This document shows, piece by piece, positions 7,083 to 15,870 of a stretch of DNA of 38,654 nucleotides. This DNA comes from Candidatus Poribacteria bacterium. Its GTDB lineage: Bacteria; Poribacteria; WGA-4E; PCPOR2b. The position numbers and the translations under genes are program-made. The stretch spans positions 1 through 38,654 of the forward strand of contig JAJDUM010000080.1 of assembly GCA_022826645.1 (NCBI GenBank). Direction: 5' to 3'. Positions within the stretch are counted from its first letter, which is position 1, and each line of letters starts with the position of its first letter. The notes under the pieces were generated by a model. That model was not told the DNA's origin, made no database searches, and saw nothing but the letters and a program-made list of their open reading frames with translations.

Positions 7083-9743
7083 TCACTCCACAATCACAAT
7101 TAGATGGTCATCATGTTGGAAAACCTGATGTCTCAAACGTTCGACGTCTTCCACGGTGACCTTTTTCAACTGCTCGAAGAACTGTTCGTCTGCTTCAGGA
7201 GAGTTGCCGTCGAACACCCGCACACCGACCCAATAAGCATGGCTAACGCGGTCAAGTCGGCGCATACCAAATCGTCCCAAAATGGCATTGATGGCTTGCT
7301 GAATGGCTTTTTCATCAAAGGTGATATTGCGAACCGATTGAATCTCGTTTTGGATGCCTTCGAGGGCTAGGTCCAGATTTTCCGGGCGTGTCCCCATTGT
7401 GATGCGATACCAGTTGAGTTCATCGTAGCTTTGGACGTGCATGCTAATACTGTAAGCCAATCCCTGCTTCTCACGGAGATTGAAGGCGAGTTTTTCAGAG
7501 AACAGGTTTCGTAGAACGAGCAGGGCGGGTCGGTCTGGCTCTGCTGCCTCAAACCGATTTGCAAGGTAGATGTACGACTGCTGCTTGCCGATTTTCTCGC
7601 GAACCGTGTGACCGAGTTCGGCTAATTGTGGCGTAAAGGTGGGTGGTTTCCATTGGGGTTCACCCCATACGCCGCCGAAGTGTTGCTTTACCATCGCCAT
7701 CACGCCGTCAATTGGCTGGTTGCCTGACACGACCAACATCAGATTTGCCGGGTTGTAGAATTTGCGCTGAAAAGCTTGCAGATCGGATAAGAGGATGCTT
7801 TCAAGTTGTTCAGCTTTGCCGAGAACCCAACCGTAGCCAGGATTTGACACAAACAGGTTGTCGTAGAAAAGTCGGGCGGCGACTCGTGGCGTACTTTGGG
7901 CGTTAGTCATAGCGAGCGGAATAACCTCTCTTTTGGCCTGCTCAAAAGCGATTTCGGTCAACCTCGGTTGCCTTATCATCTCTGACAGCAACACCAATCC
8001 GCGATCAAAAAAGACATCTATGAGTTTCAGTCGAATGTAGGCGAAGCGAGGTGAGTTATAGTAATTGTCGTAGGGGATGTGCGGATTGTCGTGGACTTTC
8101 AACTCTGCACCAATTGACTCAAACGTTTGGTAGAATGATTCGTCCGGATGTTTTTGCGTGCCACCAAAAACGAGCATCCGTTGTAGAATCTCTATCATTC
8201 CCCATCGGTCTTTTCCTTCGCTCAAGGCACGTTCCTTTGCCAAAAGGTTGATGCCGATGACACGACTATCGCGATTCTCCTGCACAACAACAGTCAAGCC
8301 GTTTGCCAACGTTTCCGTGTGGTAGAGATTTAATGACTGACCGACGGTAGCACTGGAATTGGTTTGGGGTGGCAACATCACCGTAACGACAGGAAAATGA
8401 TTGGACAGGTATTTGTTCGCTACGTTCTGGATGGCTTGTGGTGTAACGAGGCTGAATTTTTCTATGTTATCCTGTAGAAAAGAGGGACCGATCGCCGTTA
8501 AGTACGGGGCTTTCATCATCGGGTAGTAGTGGAGTTTTTCTTGGAGGTAGATTTCGCCAGTGACGTGCGAAACCAACGCCGATTCGAGTTTTTCCTGCGA
8601 GAGTGGCTCATCCGCCATTTCTTTTACAGCCTGCGTAATCAATTCCACAGTTCGCTCGACATCGCTATCCAGCGGCAACTCCGCGGAGATTTGCAGCGTC
8701 GAAAAATCACGGTTGAAGTCGATACTCGCGCTGATGGTATTGACCCAATCGATGTATCCATCCTGTTTAAACAGCATTTTCAGACGCGACGTCTCTTTGC
8801 CGCCGAGAAATTCTGTTAGCATCTCCAACACTGGAAAATCTTCAGAAGTCGGCGGTGGCAAAACATAGCCGAGGTTCAGGTATGCGCGGTCGTTGGGGAA
8901 TTTGTCCATGCCGTTTGCCCAAATGATTCGCAGGCTTTTCGGAGCCATCAATTGAATCGTTTGGGCGCGGGGGAGTTGACCCATCGGATAGCCACCGTAC
9001 TTTTCCTTGACCAGCGCAACCATCTCTGGTGTTGAAAAATCGCCGATAACCATCAGCGTCATGTTGTTCGGCACGTACCACGTCCGATAGTATTCCAAGA
9101 CCTGCTCGCGCTGGAGATTTGCTATGGTAGAAATCGTCCCAAGCACAGGGCGTTCGTAAGGCGTGCCAGCGAAAAACATCCGCAGAAAATGGTTTTGAAC
9201 CTGATAGGTCGGTCGGTCTGCACTTCTGCCAATCTCCTCGGTGACAATGCCGCGTTCTTTCTCGAATTTCTCTTCGGGCAGGGTCGAGTTAAACAGCATA
9301 TCCGCCTGAATATCCATCCCCTGTGCGATGAACTCTTTCGGCATTAGGACCATGTAGTTCGTGTAATCGGGGCCGGTGTGCGCGTTATTGTAGCCACCAT
9401 AAAAATCCATTTCGTCATAGAGTTGCTTCTGCGTGCGCGTTTTCGTTCCGTTGAACAGGAGGTGTTCAAGAAAATGTGCAGCCCCGTTCGTCACGGCATC
9501 CTCGTTGCGACTGCCCGTCTTGACAATGGTAAATGCGGCAATCATCGGGTTCGCGTGGTTCTCAACGAGAATAATCTCCATACCGTTATCAAGATAGAAC
9601 ACCGAGCTTCGCTGCGTCTGGTCAAACAGTGCTTTGAAGTTATCAGCATCGTCGGCCATCGTGACGATGCTGATAAATGTCATCAACAAGATGAAAATCG
9701 GTAAGCTTGTCCAAAAAACACTCCGTTTGTGAATTGATACCAT
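7083..9743 (-). CDS. M16 family zinc metallopeptidase, two-domain, secreted
   Basis: An 886-residue pitrilysin-type peptidase. Residues 8-30 are a signal sequence. The first M16 half carries the inverted zinc motif HFLEH (90-94) and the distal glutamate in GIVTEEIG (about 169-170). The second half (from about 470) has the M16 fold but no HxxEH, as usual for the non-catalytic half, and keeps an arginine/tyrosine-rich closing segment (RFGMRRLDRVSHAYW). It would act in the periplasm, degrading peptides inside the clam-shell formed by the two halves. AAGGAG sits 9 bp before the ATG. The gene converges on the nosY fragment: its stop (7083-7085) lies only some 15 bp beyond the last NosY-like codon, so a rearrangement joined the two. 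Length and C-terminus look complete. Confidence 0.92.
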   Translation of the reverse strand: MVSIHKRSVFWTSLPIFILLMTFISIVTMADDADNFKALFDQTQRSSVFYLDNGMEIILVENHANPMIAAFTIVKTGSRNEDAVTNGAAHFLEHLLFNGTKTRTQKQLYDEMDFYGGYNNAHTGPDYTNYMVLMPKEFIAQGMDIQADMLFNSTLPEEKFEKERGIVTEEIGRSADRPTYQVQNHFLRMFFAGTPYERPVLGTISTIANLQREQVLEYYRTWYVPNNMTLMVIGDFSTPEMVALVKEKYGGYPMGQLPRAQTIQLMAPKSLRIIWANGMDKFPNDRAYLNLGYVLPPPTSEDFPVLEMLTEFLGGKETSRLKMLFKQDGYIDWVNTISASIDFNRDFSTLQISAELPLDSDVERTVELITQAVKEMADEPLSQEKLESALVSHVTGEIYLQEKLHYYPMMKAPYLTAIGPSFLQDNIEKFSLVTPQAIQNVANKYLSNHFPVVTVMLPPQTNSSATVGQSLNLYHTETLANGLTVVVQENRDSRVIGINLLAKERALSEGKDRWGMIEILQRMLVFGGTQKHPDESFYQTFESIGAELKVHDNPHIPYDNYYNSPRFAYIRLKLIDVFFDRGLVLLSEMIRQPRLTEIAFEQAKREVIPLAMTNAQSTPRVAARLFYDNLFVSNPGYGWVLGKAEQLESILLSDLQAFQRKFYNPANLMLVVSGNQPIDGVMAMVKQHFGGVWGEPQWKPPTFTPQLAELGHTVREKIGKQQSYIYLANRFEAAEPDRPALLVLRNLFSEKLAFNLREKQGLAYSISMHVQSYDELNWYRITMGTRPENLDLALEGIQNEIQSVRNITFDEKAIQQAINAILGRFGMRRLDRVSHAYWVGVRVFDGNSPEADEQFFEQLKKVTVEDVERLRHQVFQHDDHLIVIVE

Positions 9744-9792
9744 TGATTATTTCTCCTTGGGATGGGCATTCAAGTTTTTTTATTAATTTCCT

Positions 9793-9942
9793 CTAAAATT
9801 GGTCGGGCCACCAAACGTGCGGGTGCCCGGGTGGAAAGAGGGTTTCCAGCACGGGGGCAACTCCCTTGCTTACTGAGACATCGGGGTCAACGGCAAGATC
9901 TCCGTCGCGCGAATCTATCCAACCTTCACCTCGGACACGAGT
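9793..9942 (-). pseudogene. C-terminal fragment of an Eis-like GNAT acetyltransferase
   Basis: A 49-codon open stretch ends VLETLFPPGHPHVWWPDQF. This is the usual last segment of the SCP2-like C-terminal domain of Eis-type acetyltransferases and parallels LLETLFPARQQ near the end of the 1033-residue GNAT fusion at 11506-14607. No start codon or upstream GNAT domain is in frame: a stop at 9943-9945 closes it. It reads as the leftover 3' end of another GNAT gene between the peptidase and WD40 genes. Confidence 0.45.
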
Positions 9943-10099
9943 TTAGCACCCTCGGTTTGCTGTGTCGGACGACGACAGAATGGCCGCTTTTCCCAGTATG
10001 GGTGAAACGGATTCTCCGGGAATTATCCTCTTTGATCGCGGTTTCTCACGGCGGAAAGTGTTTACAACGACAGATGAATCCCTAGCAGCGTTCACGTTA

Positions 10100-11494
10100 T
10101 CAAGAAAGATCCCATAGAAGCACAGTGCCGTCCCCACTTCCACTGGCAAGTGTACTACTATCGGGGCTATACGCGAGACTTTCGATCCAGTCGGTGTGTC
10201 CAGTAAAAGTATTTTTGAGTGCACCCGTCGCTGCGTCCCATAAACGCACAGTTTTATCTTCACTTCCACTTGCAATAGTGTTTCCATTGGGACTATACGC
10301 TACACTTACGACAGTACGAGTGTGTCCTGCGAGTGTGTTTTTGAGCGTGCCAGTTGCTGCATCCCATAAACGTACAGTGGTATCACGACTCCCACTGACG
10401 ATAGTGTTTCCATCAGGGCTATACGCCAGATCATAGACCCTGCGGGGGTGTTCAAGTGTGTTTTTGAGTTCGCCCGTCGCTGTGCCCCATAAGCGGACAG
10501 TCTTATCCTCACTTCCACTTGCGATAGTGTTTCCATCGGGACTATACGCCACACTGTCGACGGCATCGGTGTGTCCGGTGAGTGTGTTTTTAAGTGTGTC
10601 CGTCACTGTATCCCATAAACGCACAATTTGGTCCTGATTTACATTTGCGATTGTTCTACCATTAGGACTATACGCGATACTATAGACCCTGCCGTTATAT
10701 TCAGTGAGCGTATTTTTGAGAGATTCTGTCGCTGCGTCCCATAAACGCATGGTCCGGTCGCGACACCCGCTTGCGATAGTGTTTCCATCAGGGCTATACG
10801 CCACACTTACGACAAAGCGATTGTGTCCGGCGAGATTATTTTTGAGCGCACCTGTTGCTGTATCCCATAAACGTACGGTCTCATCACGACTCGCGCTTGC
10901 GATAGTGTTTCCATCGGGACTATACGCTACACGCATGACAAGGCAATTGTGTCCGGTGAGATTATTTTTGAGCGCACCCGTCGCGGCATCCCATAAACGG
11001 ATGGTTTCATCACGACTCGCGCTTGCGATAGTGCTGCCATTAGGACTATAGACGATACTATAGACAGTACCGGTGTGTCCGGTGAGATTATTTTTGAGCG
11101 CACCCGTCGCGGCATCCCATAAACGGATGGTGTTATCCCAACATCCACTAACGATAGTGTTACCATCCGGACTATATGCCACACTATCCACAGTGCGGGT
11201 GTGTTCAAGTGTGTTTTTGAGTGTGCCCGTCTCCACATCCCATAAACGGGCGGTATTATCGTAACTCCCACTGACGATTGTTTTGCCATCAGGACTATAT
11301 GCGATCCTTTCGACATGATCGGCATGTCCTATGAGGAGATTAAGCACTTCACCACTATGTGCATCATATAGCCAAATACCAATAGAACTGGCAACCGCAA
11401 GCTGCGTGCCATCCGGTGAATACACCGCATTACGTGTCCAACCTTTACCGAGTCGGGCTTTAGCACCTTCAGGTAGAAATCTTTTCGTTGTCAT
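10100..11494 (-). CDS. WD40 repeat protein (11 near-identical blades)
   Basis: A 464-residue protein starting at the ATG at 11494, chosen for AAGGAGAC 5 bp upstream; a longer frame to 11536 lacks a site and would overlap the upstream gene. Eleven repeats of about 40 residues follow the pattern AYSPDGNTIASGSxDxTVRLWDAATGALKNTLTGH. The DNA repeats with a 120-bp period and strong identity between neighbouring units, a sign of recent unit duplication. WD40 propellers are interaction scaffolds; eleven blades exceed a single seven-blade ring. No signal peptide is seen. It starts 11 bp after the GNAT fusion stop on the same strand, so the two are probably one operon. No partner or enzymatic domain is evident. 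Confidence 0.9.
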   Translation of the reverse strand: MTTKRFLPEGAKARLGKGWTRNAVYSPDGTQLAVASSIGIWLYDAHSGEVLNLLIGHADHVERIAYSPDGKTIVSGSYDNTARLWDVETGTLKNTLEHTRTVDSVAYSPDGNTIVSGCWDNTIRLWDAATGALKNNLTGHTGTVYSIVYSPNGSTIASASRDETIRLWDAATGALKNNLTGHNCLVMRVAYSPDGNTIASASRDETVRLWDTATGALKNNLAGHNRFVVSVAYSPDGNTIASGCRDRTMRLWDAATESLKNTLTEYNGRVYSIAYSPNGRTIANVNQDQIVRLWDTVTDTLKNTLTGHTDAVDSVAYSPDGNTIASGSEDKTVRLWGTATGELKNTLEHPRRVYDLAYSPDGNTIVSGSRDTTVRLWDAATGTLKNTLAGHTRTVVSVAYSPNGNTIASGSEDKTVRLWDAATGALKNTFTGHTDWIESLAYSPDSSTLASGSGDGTVLLWDLS

Positions 11495-11505
11495 AGGATG
11501 TCTCC

Positions 11506-14500
11506 TTACACATGATATAAGCGGCTCGGCAGCCACTGTGGCCCTCTATCTTCGACTTGCTGGCGTGCTGGGAAAAGGGTCTCCAACAGACCTACTACCG
11601 AACGGTTGACTGATGGCACAACGTGCAACTGATTTTGCAGATATGCTTCGTAGGGTGTGAAGACCCCCAAAATGAATCGAGTGAGCGTCTCATCGTCTGT
11701 AGAGAGGTGGATTGCAGTACCTTCTGAAACTTCTGCCGATATGCGAATTTCACCATCTCTGATGATAAGACTTGCCCGATGTTTCGAGCCTTTGATGCCG
11801 ATTGTCCCTTGCCAGTTTTTGTAAGCGTCGCTCTCGCTCAGTCTCTTGGAAAGCAGTGGGATAAGTTCCTCAAGTAACATTGGTAGATTGATGATCCTGA
11901 ACATCCACACCGAATTTGTATTCGTCGACGTATACCCCAAATTGTGGAACAATTTTCTGACATAATTCTTTTCCGCCTCTCCTCGTGAACTCCAGCTGAC
12001 CTGTTCATATTCACGTTTCACCAGTTCGTTGTGCAACTCGCTGAGCAGAGCAGTCCCAACCTCCTCAAGGAAACTTTCATTCTCAGAAGGTTGGGGTTTA
12101 AGACAGAATTCTGATATCCAAGCAGATGTTCCGTTCTCACTGCATCCTGCTTGCAGATAACCAAGTAGCTCTCCGTCCTTCTCTGCAAGATAAATCAACC
12201 AGGTTTCAGATGTTCTCCACCTTCTGGCACGTCCCAGGCCTCGATTCATCTCGTCCGCATGAAATGCATTGGATACCCTTGCCATCGCGACTTCATCTCC
12301 ATGCGAGTATGGACGGATGACTAATCCTTCGACCACTTTCACAGGTTCGTGGCGCAACGTTTTAGTGAACGCTTGTTTTATCATTCCATCAACGAACCCT
12401 AAACTCGTGTATATTGCATGGGCAGTGTTGTCTGTGCCAGTGACGAGAGAGATAGAAGAGTACCGACGGACAAGTTCATGAGACATTGACGCCTCCAATA
12501 TCCACTGCGACAATCCCCTCCGACGATAATTTGGGACGGTATGCAACCACCCTATATAAATGCCGGGGGCGTGCGTGTTGTAAGGAAAATGATGTGTGCA
12601 GGGGTCTGCGCGGTAAATAGCAACGCGCTTCCCCTCAACGATTGCATCGATATGTAAGCCCCTATTATGTTCGACCTCCATTGTTATGACAGGATTACCG
12701 TTTTCGTCGACAATCCTCTCTTGTGAAAATCGTTCAGCGGTTGGATGGTCCATTTTTTCAAGCAGGTATCCAGCTTCAAGTTGGTATCTGTAATCTTGGT
12801 GCGGTGCGATCTCCACGAGTCGATCCAGCATTCCTCCCGATCGACCACTGCGAACCAACATCAGGACTGCCATCGCTACGAGTTCGTCGTCAATAGTTTC
12901 AACTGTGAGTGCTTCAAGTACTTTCATCGCTCGGTCATCGTAGCCCTTGAGCAGTTTTGCGGCTGCAATCAGACGTTCATATCTATCTGCTGCGTCCAAT
13001 TCCGAGACCCCATCCTCTGATTCGTCAGCGATTCTGAGGAGACCTTCGATTGCATCGATTCTGTCGCTGGTGTCTTCGGTTGCGGCACGAACTATTCCGT
13101 TGAGACGTTTACGGACTTCCGTTACGAATTCGACACTGTCATTGGGTAACAACGGGAGCGGATGGACGGTCGTGCCGATCTCTTCAAACCATGGAAACAG
13201 GTCCTCACCTACCACTCGACTGAGGTAATAGATAAGTACATCCACATGAGAGAAGGTTGTGAGCGGCATATTCTTGTCTGGAGGTCCCTCTGTTTCTGAC
13301 ATCATTTCGGCAAATCGGCTGAATAGATCGTCCCCATATTTCTCGAGGAGTGCCTTCAGTATCCAGGTCCGTTTGTGAGAGGGTTGATCGTAAACCTTTG
13401 TGATGTCGATCATCTTCTCATCTTCGGTATTTTCTTGAAATCGCCGCTCGAATTCGGAAAGTATCTCCGCCGCTTCTTGCTCAAATCCTAGTAATTTCAT
13501 TGCCCAGATACCAAAGAAAAACTGGAATCCCTCAGACATAACATACGCCGCCTTTCCAAACGGCGTTTTGTTGACGAGTAATCCACTCGCCTCAAAACCG
13601 AACGCATAGGCGAGTCTTGAGGGACTGACACATGCACCGACGAACCCTCCCGAACCGAGCCAGTATTCAACAGTAGCCGCCGGTATCAAATCCGACGGAA
13701 TCAGACTGATTTGCCATTCAATTTTTTCACCCTCAGGGAATTTCGAGAGCATATCCTTCTGCAGTTTCTTAGCAAATGCCATACAGGTATCCACGCGGTC
13801 TTCAACGAAGTGCGTATAGAGAATCCTGATTTTTCCGTCCTCTCTGACCTGCACCTCAATCGGAATCTCATCGGGGATCGTTTGTGCCCCTGTTGTCAAA
13901 GAGACGCGATTGATTCCCAACCAATCAATAAATTGCCCAGATACAGGATGATTCTCCTCCGGAAAGAGTTGCGCGTTGATTAACAGGACGCGTCCTGATC
14001 CGAAATGGAGGCACGCGCCAACGGGTTCCCTCGTCTCACTGTGTTCCAAGAAAACACGACTACCGGCAGGAATATTGAGGAGCCCACAGTGCATAAGGCC
14101 CAGGTCATCAATTCCCAATCCCTCGACAATTTCGGAGTCAGTGAGACGCAGATCTTTTTTTGTATAGCTGCGTAACGGACTCGCCTCGATATCGATTTCT
14201 CCTTGTCCGTGGGGTATACGTGGCGGATTCTCATTGATACCCTTTTCTCCTTGTCTTTCAGGTAACAGAACAAAACGCGCTCCGAAGAGAGATGCGATGT
14301 GATTAACCCCTAATTCCGAGATCGGTTCGCGGAGATCTCGCTCGAATCGACTTGTGTTGGAAGCCAAAAGGAGTCCACCGCCATTTTCTACAAACTCACG
14401 GATCAGTTCGAGCTCTGTGTCGGTATATTTTAGCGATGTGTTGCTGCAAATCGTCAGCACATCGTAATTCCTTAGCACCGCTTCACTGAGGTAGTCCCGG

Positions 14501-14607
14501 TTGTTAGTGGTTTGATAGACGCTGTCCGGCTCAATTTGTATCAATCCGTTTGACCAGCCAGTATCGCGTGAAGTATCAACTAAAATCCGAATTCGTTCTT
14601 TTGTCAT
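11506..14607 (-). CDS. 1033-residue fusion: GATase-like domain, helical repeats, two GNAT domains and SCP2-like tail
   Basis: The N-terminus (about 1-240) resembles ThuA/GATase-like domains: RILVDTSRDTGW, YDVLTICSNTSLKYTDTELE, FVENGGGLLLASNTSRFE. A central part (about 255-500) has KIRILYTHFVEDRVDTCMAF and YVMSEGFQFFFGIWAMKLLG, perhaps a gluzincin-like fold without HExxH. About 520-640 is helical and HEAT-like. A GNAT domain follows with an acetyl-CoA loop PNYRRRGLSQWILE, then a second, degenerate GNAT-like domain and an SCP2-like domain ending LLETLFPARQQ. The last three modules match the architecture of Eis-type N-acetyltransferases; the substrate is unknown. The protein appears cytoplasmic. 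AGGGG lies about 10 bp before the ATG. GNAT and GATase-like calls rest on local motifs; the middle is uncertain. Confidence 0.72.
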   Translation of the reverse strand: MTKERIRILVDTSRDTGWSNGLIQIEPDSVYQTTNNRDYLSEAVLRNYDVLTICSNTSLKYTDTELELIREFVENGGGLLLASNTSRFERDLREPISELGVNHIASLFGARFVLLPERQGEKGINENPPRIPHGQGEIDIEASPLRSYTKKDLRLTDSEIVEGLGIDDLGLMHCGLLNIPAGSRVFLEHSETREPVGACLHFGSGRVLLINAQLFPEENHPVSGQFIDWLGINRVSLTTGAQTIPDEIPIEVQVREDGKIRILYTHFVEDRVDTCMAFAKKLQKDMLSKFPEGEKIEWQISLIPSDLIPAATVEYWLGSGGFVGACVSPSRLAYAFGFEASGLLVNKTPFGKAAYVMSEGFQFFFGIWAMKLLGFEQEAAEILSEFERRFQENTEDEKMIDITKVYDQPSHKRTWILKALLEKYGDDLFSRFAEMMSETEGPPDKNMPLTTFSHVDVLIYYLSRVVGEDLFPWFEEIGTTVHPLPLLPNDSVEFVTEVRKRLNGIVRAATEDTSDRIDAIEGLLRIADESEDGVSELDAADRYERLIAAAKLLKGYDDRAMKVLEALTVETIDDELVAMAVLMLVRSGRSGGMLDRLVEIAPHQDYRYQLEAGYLLEKMDHPTAERFSQERIVDENGNPVITMEVEHNRGLHIDAIVEGKRVAIYRADPCTHHFPYNTHAPGIYIGWLHTVPNYRRRGLSQWILEASMSHELVRRYSSISLVTGTDNTAHAIYTSLGFVDGMIKQAFTKTLRHEPVKVVEGLVIRPYSHGDEVAMARVSNAFHADEMNRGLGRARRWRTSETWLIYLAEKDGELLGYLQAGCSENGTSAWISEFCLKPQPSENESFLEEVGTALLSELHNELVKREYEQVSWSSRGEAEKNYVRKLFHNLGYTSTNTNSVWMFRIINLPMLLEELIPLLSKRLSESDAYKNWQGTIGIKGSKHRASLIIRDGEIRISAEVSEGTAIHLSTDDETLTRFILGVFTPYEAYLQNQLHVVPSVNRSVVGLLETLFPARQQVEDRGPQWLPSRLYHV

Positions 14608-14612
14608 CTGTT

Positions 14613-14831
14613 TTATCCCCTATCCATTAACGCGAGTGTGATGAAATAAATCATGTTTCTAATAACATCTACAACATCGCAGACAAAATAGCCAATCACT
14701 TCACCGGCTTCGTTCAGGACACCAAAGGGGTCGGGGACCATTCCAAATTTCGTATCAAATTCGACCCACGTTTCCGGCAGCATTATTGAATAGCCAAATT
14801 TATGGTAGAAGTTAGGAATACCAAAGCGCAT
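14613..14831 (-). pseudogene. Fragment of an Eis-like GNAT acetyltransferase
   Basis: The 72-codon frame begins MRFGIPNFYHKFGYSIMLPE, a typical stretch of the N-terminal GNAT domain of Eis-like proteins (GIPNFYHKFGY). It continues to NEAGEVIGYFVCDV and ends in a hydrophobic tail of no known family. Neither the acetyl-CoA loop nor the rest of the domain is present. It lies just upstream of the GNAT fusion on the same strand. It could be a remnant of a tandem acetyltransferase gene, or a short translated protein; the first is more likely. Confidence 0.5.
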
Positions 14832-14958
14832 GGCGACATTTATTGCTGTTGGGTTCGTTCCTCAACCTATTGAAATATTACAAACCCCTTTCAACCCCTA
14901 TAAAACTCAGTACACGTTCCACGGGCTCAATTGCAGAAACCCGCTGAATGAGCAATCC

Positions 14959-15753
14959 TCAGACATCGCCTTCTTGGTCGGCCAGCCAGGCGGATTTAAT
15001 GGTCCGCCACTCCTCGTCGGTCATCGTGCGTCGCCAATACGGAGAAATCGAGGCCTTTTTTCCGTCGATCCTGTGTTCGGACAATAGGTGCTTGCGCACC
15101 GCTCGGACCTCGCCAGCCTCTCCGTGGACAAACACGTCTACCGCTCCCGGGGCAAAGTCCAAGCCAGCAACCGCATCGGGTAGCAGTGTTGCAGGGGCCT
15201 CAGCACTGCGCCGATGCAACCAGGTGATGTTGAGATCGCCAGGCGTGGTGAGCACTAGTTCGTCATCGGGACCGTCGACTACCACCAACACCACCGCGCG
15301 AGCTCCGGGTGTGAGTGCTTCCAGCGATGCGCCAATCGCCGGCAACGCGCTCTCGTCGCCCGCCATGAGGTGCCACGCCGCATCGGGGTCAGGAGCGTAT
15401 GCACCGCCCGGTCCAGTGAACTGGAGGCAGTCACCCGGCTGGGCTCGTTGCGCCCAGGGCCCTGCGTAGCCGTGGTCGCCGTGGACGACGAAGTCGATGG
15501 TAAGCTCCCGCTGGTTGTCGTCCCAGTTCCGCACCGTGTAACGGCGGCCCCGGGGCCGGTGATCGCTGTTGAGTGCTTCAAAGTGAGCCGGGTCGAATGG
15601 GGCTGTGTAGGGCGCCCCACCAGGAAAGAACTGAGCGTTGATGTACTGATCTGTATAGGGGATGGGAACGAATCCGTCAAGGTCGCCGCCGCCTAACACG
15701 ACGCGCACCATCGACGGGGTCAAGCGTTGAGTGCTTCGCACTTCTCCATACAT
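14959..15753 (-). CDS. Siderophore-interacting protein (flavin ferric-siderophore reductase family)
   Basis: A 264-residue FAD-binding protein that would reduce ferric siderophores in the cytoplasm to release iron. It starts at ATG 15753, with GGAGG 7 bp upstream; 18 further codons open upstream have no site. Residues 71-75 (RYTVR) form the flavin-binding motif, IDFVVHGDHGYAGPWA follows at about 86-101, and GDESALPAI (132-140) is the hallmark of the NAD(P)H-binding SIP domain. The C-terminus PYWRRTMTDEEW is typical. The gene is visibly richer in GC than its neighbours and in Ala/Gly/Pro/Asp codons, and the protein resembles actinobacterial members, so horizontal acquisition is likely. No siderophore synthesis or uptake genes lie beside it; three Fur-like boxes lie 6.5 kb away. 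Confidence 0.9.
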   Translation of the reverse strand: MYGEVRSTQRLTPSMVRVVLGGGDLDGFVPIPYTDQYINAQFFPGGAPYTAPFDPAHFEALNSDHRPRGRRYTVRNWDDNQRELTIDFVVHGDHGYAGPWAQRAQPGDCLQFTGPGGAYAPDPDAAWHLMAGDESALPAIGASLEALTPGARAVVLVVVDGPDDELVLTTPGDLNITWLHRRSAEAPATLLPDAVAGLDFAPGAVDVFVHGEAGEVRAVRKHLLSEHRIDGKKASISPYWRRTMTDEEWRTIKSAWLADQEGDV

Positions 15754-15823
15754 AAGTCTACCTCCGTTTTTCAATCGTTTCACGCCCTGCTGAGGCGCGG
15801 CCACCAAGTCATATGGCTATAAT

Positions 15824-15852
15824 TTATGAGCTACACGCTTCAAATTTGTCAA
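15824..15852 (-). promoter_or_regulatory. Probable sigma-70 promoter of the siderophore-interacting protein gene
   Basis: On the minus strand TTGACA (15852-15847) is followed after 17 bp by TCATAA (15829-15824), about 70 bp before the chosen ATG. The -35 box is perfect, the -10 box weak. The AT-rich promoter contrasts with the GC-rich coding sequence. Confidence 0.4.
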
Positions 15853-15870
15853 ATTCCGTAAGTTGGATTA

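Noticed and set aside
10100..11494. Regular 120-bp repeats that could suggest a CRISPR-like array
   Set aside because: The repeats are in-frame WD40 units with continuous coding and no spacers.
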